Source: Pyrus communis (lineage: Eukaryota; Streptophyta; Magnoliopsida; Rosales; Rosaceae). Taken from it: a stretch of DNA of 64,000 nt. Below are positions 22,957-32,333 of this stretch, piece by piece. Numbering within the stretch: position 1 is the first letter of the stretch; every line of letters starts with the position of its first letter. The notes beneath the pieces were generated by a model, which was not told the DNA's origin, searched no databases, and was given only the letters and a program-made list of their open reading frames with translations. The stretch spans positions 28,024,935-28,088,934 of the forward strand of contig NC_084806.1 in the NCBI RefSeq assembly GCF_963583255.1, read 5' to 3'. Position numbers and translations under genes: made by a program.

Positions 22957-23480
22957 CGCTTCATCTACAACTACCTTATCAGGAGCAACACTGTCACAAA
23001 CCATCCCTGCCTAGGCGACATCACCTTCGGCCGCACCTATCTAGGCATCTTGATCTTCAGTTGCTCAACCAATGATGCTCTCGAAGGAAAACTTAAGCAG
23101 ATCCTCTGAAGAAATAGCAAAAAGCTTGAAGTCCTTATTAGAAAAGGCGTAGTCAAACGGCATGCCAAGGAATTAATCTATATAGCTAAGCTTGTAGAAG
23201 TCAGCTTAGCCATAGGTAAGAACAACCTCAAGACTGGGCTTTTCACTCTTTAGTTGCTTATTCTCCTCAAACAGGTTAGTACGAGCACTCTGCAACCCAT
23301 CTAGTTCCTTATTCAAGTTCTCGTTGGCAAACAACGCTCTTTGTAGCTCCATTTTCTTGGACTAAAGTTTACTGGTAGCCTTCTTAAGTCGAATCACGTC
23401 ATTATGTATGGGGAATAGCTTTACGTCATTAGCATCACGGGCAGACCGAAGTTCTAAAATGGCATGCTCAAGGTTTTGCA

Positions 23481-25220
23481 CTAGCATCGCTTGGACATCA
23501 ATCTCTTTCTCTGCAACACCGTACTTACCTGGATTGTGTCAAGTTGAGCCTTCAGGTCACTTATCTCTTGGCGAGCAGTCTCAAGCTGTAGAGTAGTGGG
23601 GGTAGAGACATCAAATCCCTTCAAAAAGGCAAATTCAGACTTTAAGTCTTTAATTTTCTCAACAGCCGAGCAAGCTTTAGATACCATGGTTATCGCTATC
23701 TCCCTAGTAGCCTTAGTGTCATCTTGCTTCATACGCATGTACTCGGCTACCAAGATCACATATTTCTGCATTATAGCTAGCCGGGAACCCCTCCGTGACT
23801 GAGCTTTATACCGCACAAAGAAACTGGAGTCAATAACCTTGCTCACACCATCAACAAACTTGGCACATGTCTCCATGTCCATAAGCAAATTGGCCTTCAA
23901 CAGTGCATGGATCTCGAAAAAACTCCCCTAAGGCTGGTTTGGCAGGCTGATCAGGTTCCTCACATAACATGATGCTTCCTGATAGCAGAAAAGGCTGGCC
24001 CTGGCAGCAAAATCATCATTTTCGCTCTTCGACACTACATACAGCTTCATAATTAAATCAGACTTGGACGCGAAAGGCTGTCTCGGAATAAAACCAGGCA
24101 AAGAGGGCACGACAAAGCTCTTTCGTTGCATAATCCTGTCAGAGACTGTTCTAGCAACCTTCGGAGCAACAGGTCTCACAAGCTTAGATCCAGCAGCCAT
24201 TTTCTTCCCCTTGGAAAAAAGTCAAGTCAATCATGAGCCTCCCAGTAGTGGACAGACCTTCGTGAGTAGCAGAGGAAGTCTTCAACTTCTTTTCCACCGA
24301 AGGCTGTCAAGCAGGCGACAAAGATCTCTTTCTTCCGTCTCCACTAGCAACAGGCTCTACGGTAACGATTGTATGAGCAAACGCCTCACCCGTGATCCTC
24401 CTAATCTCCTCATGCAGAGGTAGACCACATTTCTCCTTACAAAGAGGATTAAGTAGCTAATACCACTCCCGATATTCAGCAGGGATCCCCAGAGCGATGT
24501 GTACATTTTTCATGTCTAGAGAAGTATTGGGAGCTGAACTGAATTTCGAATCTACATAAATAGAGGATGATAAATCAGAAGGCTGCTCAACAAAAGTACA
24601 AAGTAGCTTAGAGACTAAGTAACTTGCTCACCATCGATGAAAGCAGTCGAAGCGTGCAGCCCAAGCGATAAGTTAAATTCCCACTCTTCGTTGATTTTTA
24701 GGGTTTCTCCCTAGCCCAATCATGATCCCCTTTGCTTGTGTGATCGAATAGCCTATGGCGGGTCCTTAGCTTCCCAACACCATCTATGTGGCCTATGTCA
24801 AAGAAGTACCAAAATTCGTTGGCAGTTAGGTCCAAGTTAAAGAACCTGCTCAAGTTGTGGAACCTTACCATAAAACGGACCGTGTTCGGAGAACACTGAG
24901 CAGGAGCACACCTCATGAAGCAAATCACCTCTTGGAAGAATCGAGGCATGGGAAAGGTGAACCCTAACATAAAGTGGTAGGGGGAAACTTGATAGCTTTT
25001 TTAGACCCACACGGTTCACGGCTGCTACCATCTTTGGCCTGCTTCATGCGAAATCCCAGATGGAATTGCGTGCTTAAACATCTTGAGCAAGTCTTTGAAC
25101 TGCTCATCAAAACTTACCTCGATGTGAGTAGCCTTGAAGTAACCTAGCTTACTTGTAGATCCACCCCTGGCGATACAATGGCAAAATAAATTCATCGTTC
25201 TTGTGGCTCATGAAAGACAT
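23481..25220 (-). pseudogene. antisense gypsy-type transposase_28-like gene inside element 2
   Basis: Reads right to left. The putative start ATG at 25218-25220 gives MSFMSHKNDEFILPLYRQGW. After disrupted sequence comes the conserved block (24970-24698) FTFPMPRFFQEVICFMRCAP, FMVRFHNLSRFFNLDLTANE and FWYFFDIGHIDGVGKLRTRH. I recognise this as the 'putative gypsy type transposon' domain (PF04195 family) from memory. Further down, 24200-23928 and 23900-23481 give a basic/hydrophobic segment and a long coiled coil (ISDLKAQLDTIQ). Several stops and shifts disable it. It has no similarity that I can see to the PMD gene of element 1, although position and orientation are the same. Confidence 0.65.
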
Positions 25221-25823
25221 GTTCAAAAAAATTCCTACAGCAGCACAAGGAAAAATTATTAGAATGCTGCTCGAAGAAGAAACAAAAAAAATATAGGACC
25301 AAGACTGCATGAGCCCAATAGCCACACTAGGCCTCATGGCCTAGTTCCTTTCCTCTCGGCCAAAAGGGCGCCCCAGTGTTACCCTTTCTCTCTTTCGTTC
25401 TCACATGGCCCAAACGGCCCAAACGGCCTATTCACGAAAGGAGGCCCGCGCCTCCTTCTCGTACTCTCTTTCTTTCCAGCGCACAGGCTAGAACCCAGTG
25501 TCATAACTTGGAATGCCTAGCTTGTATGTAACACAGTTCTTTGCACGGGCAAGCAAAGAAGATTGATAGGGGAGGGGAACAAATACCCTCTGGCTTTCTC
25601 TCTTTCTTACGGGGTTTTAGTAGCACTCCAAATTTGTTTAACCTCTTGCTTGACACAGACTTAAATAAGTTTTGGTGGCAATTACATTCCTTTTCCTAGA
25701 AGAATTTAAATTCCAAATTAAAGAGGGAATCTACATCAAATTAAGACACAAACTTCATTATAGCTTTGGATTCCTACACCTCATGCCCTTTCATGCGCGC
25801 AACCCAGTAGGTATAAGGGCATT

Positions 25824-25871
25824 TGTGGAGCAAAAAATAATCCAAAAAATCATAAAGTTGGCAGGTAGATA
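25824..25871 (+). mobile_element. truncated 3' LTR of element 2
   Basis: TGTGGAGCAAAAAATAATCC is preceded by a purine tract AAGGGCATT (25815-25823). Similarity to the 5' LTR ends at about 25871. The following bases match a Copia coding region instead. Confidence 0.75.
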
Positions 25872-26765
25872 TGAATCAAGTACCAATATCAAAGGTTGGT
25901 GGGAAGATTAAAGTACTTGGCCCATACAAGATCGGATCTTGCCCATGCTTTGAGCGTGGTCAGTCAATATATGCATGATCCAAGGAAACAACATATGCAA
26001 GCGGTTATGAGGATATTGTGCAACTTGAAAGGAAGTCCAGGAAATGGACTTTTGTTTAGAAAGAACGCGCATTTCAGAATTGAAGGATATACTGATGTTG
26101 ATTGGGCAGGTTCGATAGATGACCGACGTTCAACATCTGGATATTTTACCTTTGTGGCCGGTAATCTAGTGACGTGGAGAAGTAAGAAACAAAATGTAGT
26201 AGCACGGTCTAGTGCAGATGTTGAGTATAGAAGTATGGCTCTTGGCATTTGTGAACTTTTATTGCTTAAGTTCCTGTTACAAGATTTATGAGTTAGACAT
26301 AATCATCCAATGAAGTTATTCTGTGACAACAAAGCTGCACGAGATATTGTTCATAATTCGATACAACATGATAAGACTAAGCATGTGTGAGTTGACAGAT
26401 TCTTCATTCAAGAAAAGCTGGAAAGGAAAGTAATTGAAGTTCCTCCAATTGGGACCGAGGACCAAGTGGCAGACATACTCACTAAGGCCGGCTCTAGTGA
26501 GAAATTCTCAAAGTTTTTGGACAAGTTGGGCATGTGTGATATATATGCACCAACTTGAGAGGGAGTGTTGACTTTGTGTAGATTTTCTATTATTCCGGGA
26601 TTCCTTTCATCTTGGGTTTCCTAGTTTAGGAGATATTGTCTTGTAATTATCTTGTAATTATTCTTTCCTGTTTATAGTAGGATTGTATATGATTATATAT
26701 ATATATACACACACCTCTGAATGAGAAGAATAATACATATATTTATTCTCTTATGTATCTGTCCC

Positions 26766-26769
<4 letters not shown>
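25872..26769 (+). mobile_element. Copia 3' fragment: RNase H end and 3' LTR
   Basis: The frame at 25896-26291 shows the Copia RT/RNase H end: the YLAHTRSDLAHALSVVSQYM block, GYTDVDWAGSIDDRRSTSGY, the WRSKKQNVVARSSADVEYRS block and LFCDNKAARDI. It then runs through KHV.VDRFFIQEKLE and DQVADILTKA. One stop lies after KFLLQDL and another in KHVxVDR. The polypurine tract GAGAGGGAG comes before the LTR (TGTTGACTTTG, 26566 to about 26769). Everything 5' of RNase H is missing. The fragment starts abruptly at the truncated LTR of element 2. Confidence 0.85.

Positions 26770-26800
<31 letters not shown>
26769..26800. repeat. (AT)n microsatellite
   Basis: About 16 AT units directly after the Copia LTR. 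Confidence 0.9.
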
Positions 26801-26802
<2 letters not shown>

Positions 26803-26820
26803 CATTGATTATGAACGGGA

Positions 26821-26933
26821 ATTGTTATTGGCACTCCAAATTTCTCATTCTACACTCCAAACTTTCTATATTTAGAAAGAAAAATACAGTTGTGAGGAGT
26901 GTAGAATGAGATTTTTGGAGTGCCAATAACACT
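26821..26933. mobile_element. short hairpin MITE, 113 bp
   Basis: Near-perfect inverted repeats of about 38 bp. The left arm reads TTATTGGCACTCCAAATTTC onward, and the right arm ends with ATTTTTGGAGTGCCAATAAC. Only about 35 bp of loop lies between them. No protein is encoded. Confidence 0.8.
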
Positions 26934-26939
26934 TCTCTC

Positions 26940-27320
26940 TTGAAATGGTATTATAATGCCAAGTGGGATTCAATGGACCTTCGCCAAATTACACTCAAAT
27001 GGTGAGACCATTTCAAGCATGACCAAATCACTGAGCAAATCAATACAGAATTCCTTGTGGTCAAGCCTCTCCATCAAAGGCTTGCTACTTTAGAAACCTC
27101 TACTTCTTCCATCTCAATCGATAAGAAATTCAAGTCAGAACTTAAAGAAATAGCCAGACAGTTAAAGCTCCAAGTATCCCGAATGGGTGAATATGATGAA
27201 GATGAAGAAATTTCCTCTTATGCATGATCCTCTAGTCAAAAGGCCAGTTCACCTCCCCAGAAGTTACATTGGGCAGATTACCAGATGCCCAAGGACCCTT
27301 ATGACCTTAATGAAGAGTAA
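26940..27320 (+). pseudogene. unassigned degenerate coding stretch
   Basis: One frame stays nearly open: WYYNAKWDSMDLRQITLKW, a stop, DHFKHDQITEQINTEFLVVK, then KFKSELKEIARQLKLQ and an acidic segment, with a stop after SSYA. Composition and wording look like a retroelement or pararetrovirus-type polyprotein, but I cannot name the family. About 300 bp downstream, TCTATAAATA (27625) could be a promoter of the same element. Confidence 0.35.
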
Positions 27321-28372
27321 AAATTCAGTTCATTAAAGATAAATATTGGTGACTAATGTGGTAGCCAAAATCTATTGTCTTCAGTCTTGATGAATTTGTA
27401 TTTTTGGCTCCACAACTATTATTCATTCAGAACGAAAGTTAAACGGCAAATCAGACAAGTTGCTATTCATCTACAGTGTTGTCGTGTGAAGTATCGTTAC
27501 ACATATAAGATCAACAGTAAAAGTTAATCATTTAAAGTAGCCACTATTTACGCGTTCTTCCACAATAAAAGCTAATTCAAACAAGCCCCTATTCCTTCAA
27601 TTATTCGAATCTTAAGCTCCAGTCTATAAATATTGGTCTCCGTAGCCTTAGTCATCCAAGTTTTGAACTTCAAAGTTTTACTTTCTTAGTTTCAGATAAA
27701 CTTCTTTGATTTCGACCTGTGTTCTAGAGAAACCAGTGTAAACACACACAAAAAGTGCATTATTTTCAATCATACCTAACTATTTTCAGTTTGCATTACT
27801 TTTATGAAAATACACACACACACACATACGTGAAATAGTAAAACCTTTCCATCAAGGTTTCTGTAAGTCTAATTTTAGTTCTCATTTATTTTCTTAGAGA
27901 TAGGGAGAATATATGAAAGAGAAAGATGGGAAAAAGAGGAGGAGGATGAAGAGGTTAGAAGTGAAAGCAAATCCATGAAACAAAAACTTGAAAAGAAAAA
28001 CTATTTGAAAAAATGGTTTAAAACTCTCGATATCAATTTTTTGTTTCCCCTACCTTTCTCTGTCATTTCACAGGCATTCCTCTCATACATGTCCCATTTA
28101 ACTTTAACTAGAACACAAAAAACAAAAAATGAAATGGTTATTCAACAGTTTACATCATAAAATTGAATTTGTAATACACGACATACAAACAAAACAAGGG
28201 AATGATAATAAAACAAAGTGATCATCACCGTAATTAATACAATGCATGAGTCAATGCCAACCTTTAGGTTTAAGATAATAAGCAAATACAAATTAATCTA
28301 ACACTGTACTACAACCAAACTCAAGATCCATATCTAAACAGGCCAAAACCATCTTCCAAACGGCTATCACTA
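27321..28372. other. non-coding region upstream of the UGT pseudogene
   Basis: AT-rich. (CA)n lies at 27811-27826. No gene seen. Confidence 0.6.
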
Positions 28373-29154
28373 TTGGGGGAAAGACATAGAGATCACAAGG
28401 CTCACTGTTTGGTCTTCCTCTATCCTACCCAACAAGGCCACATTAATCCCATGCTCCAATTCTCCAGGCTTTTACATCACAAAGGAGTCAAAATCACACT
28501 AGTCACAACCCTTTTCACCTACAAGACAATATTGCACAAATCATCAGGATTATCTGGTAGCTACTTTGCCGTAGAGACCATTTCAAATGGTTACGACCGA
28601 GGTGGCGTCAAAGAGGCTGAAAGTGTAGGGGCCTACTTGGAGAGCTTTAAGCAAGTTGGATCGTGAACTTTGGCCAAACTCCTTGAGAAGCTTTCAAGCT
28701 CAAGCTGCCCAGTTGACTGTATTGTTTATGATGTTTTCATTCCTTGGCCTTTAGATGTTGCCAAAAAGTTTGGAATAGTTGGAGCTGTTTTCTTTACTCA
28801 GTCTTGTGCTATTGACAATATTTACTACCATGCCCACAAAGGATTGCTCAAGCTTCCTCTTACTAAATATGATCAGTCTAAGATTTTGGTTCCAAGATTG
28901 CCACCACTTGAACCTTGGGATATGCCGTCCATGTTATATGATTTTGGGTCTTACCCTGCTGTCTATGACATAGTTGTGGGTCAGTTCTCCAATGTTTGAC
29001 AAAGCTGATTGAGTTTTATGCAACTCATTTTATGAGTTGGAAGAACATGTAAGTACATTTGGAAGATGTTTTAATCATTAATTAGTTTCATTCCTTAAGT
29101 AATGATATTGTTTTAGTGCCAATTTAAGCTTTGATTTAAGTTTGAGTAGTTTTA

Positions 29155-29800
29155 TTTAGACCCAAAAATTGTTTTTCTACACCCAGTAACAAAAATTATT
29201 CTTCATAATTCCCATTTTATCCTTATGCAAAATAATCTATCTTTCTACACCTATTTTCAACCTAACAGCTCAAACCCATCCCTCACCAGACATAGTGCCA
29301 CCACCTCAACCACCACCAAGTGCCTCCCTCTCAATTTTATCTTTGCCGCCCTTCCCCTAACAAAAGTTACGTCGGACCTGATCCCCACACTTACACATCC
29401 TATTATGTCTTTAACTTCATCGACGGCAAGTCGTTCATGGCGTTCGCCAACGACGACGCTTAGTTCCACCTCGTTATTGGCACGCTCCATCACCGTCAAG
29501 GTTTGGTCTAAAGTGGCAGTTCCAGCCCCCATTGTCGTGGCCAAAAACATTAGGGCAAGATCTGATCCTATCAATCTATAGGATACAAATTTGAGAAACA
29601 AGAGAGAAGGAAGAGGAAGAAGTGAATAAGGAAGAGAAACGATGGCGATGATAGCATATTTGACGACATCTAGCGGAGTGTCGCCCAAACAGTGTTGTTT
29701 GGGTTTTTTTTTTTCTTTTTTTTGAGTTTTTGTAAGGGTAAAATTGAGAGTTTAGGTGCAAAAATATTAAAGTTGGGTGTGAAAAGAGAATAGTAAGGTT
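29155..29800. mobile_element. candidate MITE or gene-capturing element in the UGT intron
   Basis: Imperfect inverted ends: CTACACCCA...CATTTTATCCTTA at 29178-29224, and its counterpart near 29735-29790 (TAAGGGTAAAATTG ... TTGGGTGTG). The inside is GC-richer and contains an open stretch on both strands (29225-29581 plus; 29257-29688 minus) without a domain that I recognise. It may be a captured gene fragment. No clear TSD. Confidence 0.45.
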
Positions 29801-29884
29801 CAAATAAAATTTCCCTTTAAGTTTCAAAACTGATGATATGATTTTAGTATGTAGTGTTAGAAAGTAAATAATTCGATCTTTAAG

Positions 29885-29990
29885 CAGGGTTAGTCTAGTT
29901 GTGAAAGTGGGTAGGGTGATAGATAGAAGTAGGTTAGGTTCAGAATTTGAAACTCTCTATTGTAATGGAAGAAAAGAAATTACATAATTC
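29885..29990 (+). mobile_element. SINE-like repeat, weak
   Basis: GTTAGTCTAGTTGTGAAAGT resembles an A box, and GGTTCAGAATTTGAAACTC a B box, about 45 bp apart. No tail or TSD was established. Confidence 0.3.
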
Positions 29991-30957
29991 TTTTATCATA
30001 TTAGTAGATCACATTACATGACAAGTAAAACTTACATCGGTTTATTTCCTCAATGAATAATTGATACATGAGTGCATATTGGTATGCAATTCATTGGGGC
30101 AGATATAAGACAAAAAAATTGTGATCGTTCATTAATTTTTTGAATAATTATTTTGCTTTTTGTTAGCTGGTGGATTGGATGGCCAAGTTTTTACCATTGA
30201 TAACCATTGGACCAACCATACCATCTTATTACTTGGACAAGCGACTTGAAAACGACAGAGAATATGGTGTCAACCTCTTCAAGCCCAACATACGTGGCAT
30301 TCGGCAGTGCAGCACAACTCGAAGCTGAGCAAATGAAGGAATTGGCTTGGGGTTTAAGGAGTAGCAACTGCAAATTCTTGTGGGTTGTTAGGGAATCAGA
30401 AGCAGCCAAGCTCCCAAAAGGATTTGTAGAGGAGACGTCTGAGAAGGGTTTGGTGGTTTCATGGTAACCACAACCGGAGATTTTGGCTCACGAATATGTT
30501 GGATGCTTCGTTACGCATTGCAGTTGGAACTCAACGTTGGAGGCTTTGAGTTTAGGGGTTTTGATGGTGGCACTACCGCAATGGACTGATCAAAGCACAA
30601 ATGCCAAGTACATTATGGATGTGTGGGAAGTGGGTTTAAGGCCATGGCTGATGAGAAAGGGGTGGTGAGGCAGGATGTGGTAGAGCATTGTATAATCAAA
30701 AGAATCGAGGGAAAGAGAGTGGAAGAAATAAAGAGGAAAGCGCTCGAGTGGAAAGAATTGGCTAGAAAGGCAGTGGATGAAGTTGGAAGTTCTAGCAAAA
30801 ACATTGATGAGTTTACTAAAAATGTGGTTCAACAAAAGGCAATTAGGGTTTTAGGTGAGATGTAAGTAACACCAGGTTTTCTAATAAAGCTTAATTTCGT
30901 TCATGTTATGCACTTGTCGCAAGTTTTTATTCAGCAATTAAAGCTGCATTTTATATA

Positions 30958-31125
30958 AGAAACTTTAATGGAAAAACTCTCGGTACTGTTCACTTTAACG
31001 AAAAACCACATTTTTACACTAAAAAGTCAATCCTAGTACTATTCACTTTACCTTTTTTTTTTTTTTTTTTTTTTGTCTTTATCGCTAGAACTCAAAGTTT
31101 TAAAACCATTTTCATTAGTTTTTCT
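30958..31125 (-). mobile_element. MITE copy 1, 168 bp, with 9-bp TSD
   Basis: Same family as 55109-55261, but inverted. Shared blocks are CGGTACTGTTCACTTTAA, CATTTTTACACTAAAAAGTC and CATTTTCATTAGTTTTTC. A T run (about 31049-31073) has expanded inside. Direct repeats TTTTATATA flank it at 30949-30957 and 31126-31134. Confidence 0.75.
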
Positions 31126-31154
31126 TTTTATATATCTAAGTTAGCAACGTTAAT

Positions 31155-31270
31155 TAAATGGGTGATGTAGCGGTGTAGAGTATTTTTTATGGCCGGAGTT
31201 CAAATTTCTATCCCTAATATTTTTGAGTCAAATGGTAGATATTGTAGTTTTTTTTTTTTTTTTTTTTAAA
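31155..31270 (+). mobile_element. SINE-like repeat, related to 36038
   Basis: GGGTGATGTAGCGGTGTAG and ATGGCCGGAGTTCAAATTTC match the segment at 36038-36120 (GGGTGAAGCAGCGATGTTG, ATGGCCAGAGTTCGAATCC). The second block fits a pol III B box. A T run follows. Confidence 0.4.
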
Positions 31271-31299
31271 AAGAAATGTATTTGTCTATTTTTTGCAAG

Positions 31300-31301
<2 letters not shown>

Positions 31302-31341
<40 letters not shown>
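31302..31341. repeat. (AT)20 microsatellite
   Basis: Uninterrupted AT dinucleotides. Confidence 0.9.
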
Positions 31342-31343
<2 letters not shown>

Positions 31344-31464
31344 TTTATACAATGATACACATACACTAAAAGATGGAGAAATAAATTATTTGCGACCTAG
31401 TCACTTCCAAGTTATAAACTATTCAAATTCTTGGAAACAAAATTAGTAATAGACATGCCAATGA

Positions 31465-31600
31465 GGGTTGACTTAGCTAGTAAGGTCATTGCCTTGTGTG
31501 TTAACCCACAAAGTTCGAGTTTCCTAATAATTCTCGTTAGTGCATGATCTGTAAACTCCTACATAAATTCATACCGTGACCGTTGGCTTACATACCATGC
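31465..31600 (+). mobile_element. tRNA-derived SINE-like repeat
   Basis: TTAGCTAGTAAGGTC fits the A box consensus and AAGTTCGAGTTTCC the B box, about 30 bp apart as in tRNA promoters. Ends were not defined. Confidence 0.45.
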
Positions 31601-31625
31601 ATAAATCCTTCAAGCTCAAGAGTTT

Positions 31626-32036
31626 ATTCAATTGGGATTTTGAGGGATTTTAATTCTTTTAATGAATTTAGGGGTATTCAATCAGGAATTTAAGTGATTC
31701 TCTAAAATTCAATATATATTCAATCAGGATTTTAAGATAGTTTATTAAAATCCTTAGAAATCCAGGTGTATTCAATTAGGATTTTAAAGAAGTTTATAAC
31801 ATTCCAGGTATATTCAATTAGAATTTGATTTTAAAGAATTTGAAGAGGTTAAGGAATTAGAGGGAATTGGAGAGATTTTGTAGTATATTTTAAGCATCCA
31901 CAAATCTCACATCTCCCCAAGAGATTTTGAGTGAATTAAATCAAAATTTTACATAGAATCTCTAAAAATCAATTAGACTCTATATAAATCCATGAATTTA
32001 TAAATCCATTAAAATCTCTCAAATTCCCAATTAAAT
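31626..32036. mobile_element. MITE of about 411 bp with inverted ends and internal repeats
   Basis: The left end ATTCAATTGGGATTTTGAGG pairs with the right end ATCTCTCAAATTCCCAATTA (about 28 bp inverted). Inside, TATTCAAT(C/T)AG(G/A)A(A/T)TTT recurs about five times. It lies about 300 bp upstream of the PPR start codon. Confidence 0.7.
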
Positions 32037-32333
32037 ATAATCCCCTTAAATATGTCTTGATGCTGGTAATTTTAATCAATGTCCCCAAACTTGGTAATAA
32101 TAAAAAGTTCGAAATTGACACCACCAGAAGTTGTCCGTCAAATAATACCTCAAAAGGTGTCACTCGATGGAAGGGCAGGAAAATGAATTGGGCGAGCGAA
32201 TTGTGAAAAGCTAATGAAAAACATAAAGTAAAAAGGTGGACGACATGAAATACATACCATCACTTTGAAAGCAAGCAAATTCGCCACTGGATTTGTACAT
32301 TCATTAGTTACTGTCTAATTCTCAGTAATTCCA

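Larger units (their letters stand above)
16347..25871 (+). mobile_element. Tat-type Ty3/gypsy element 2, heavily decayed, RT deleted
   Basis: A 5' LTR (16347-16593) and a matching 3' LTR start (25824-25871) enclose gag, protease, two RNase H domains and integrase in Tat order, then about 3.5 kb with an antisense gene. Both LTR copies begin (T/C)GTGGAGCAAAAAATAATCC. The RT core is missing and the coding frames carry many stops. The 3' LTR is truncated at about 25871 where Copia sequence begins. The element is non-autonomous and old. Confidence 0.82.
28373..30865 (+). pseudogene. UDP-glycosyltransferase pseudogene, UGT74-like, two exons
   Basis: Exon 1 (28373-29048) reads HCLVFLYPTQQGHINPMLQF, PVDCIVYDVFIPWPLDVAKK and LEPWDMPSMLYDF, typical of plant family-1 UGT group 74. 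Exon 2 (from about 30170) resumes LVDWMAKFLPLITIGPTIPS and carries the UDP-sugar-binding PSPG box. The expected start is TTG instead of ATG (28373). A TGA lies at about 28664, a frameshift after FSNV, and a TGA where Trp is expected (about 29010). A deletion between LFKPN and TYVAFGS removes about 14 residues. A TAA replaces Cys at the start of PSPG (30465-30467), HCGWN has become HCSWN, and another frameshift lies near 30635. The intron is about 1.1 kb with a GTAAGT donor. These enzymes glucosylate small acceptors in the cytosol; this copy cannot. Confidence 0.9.
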
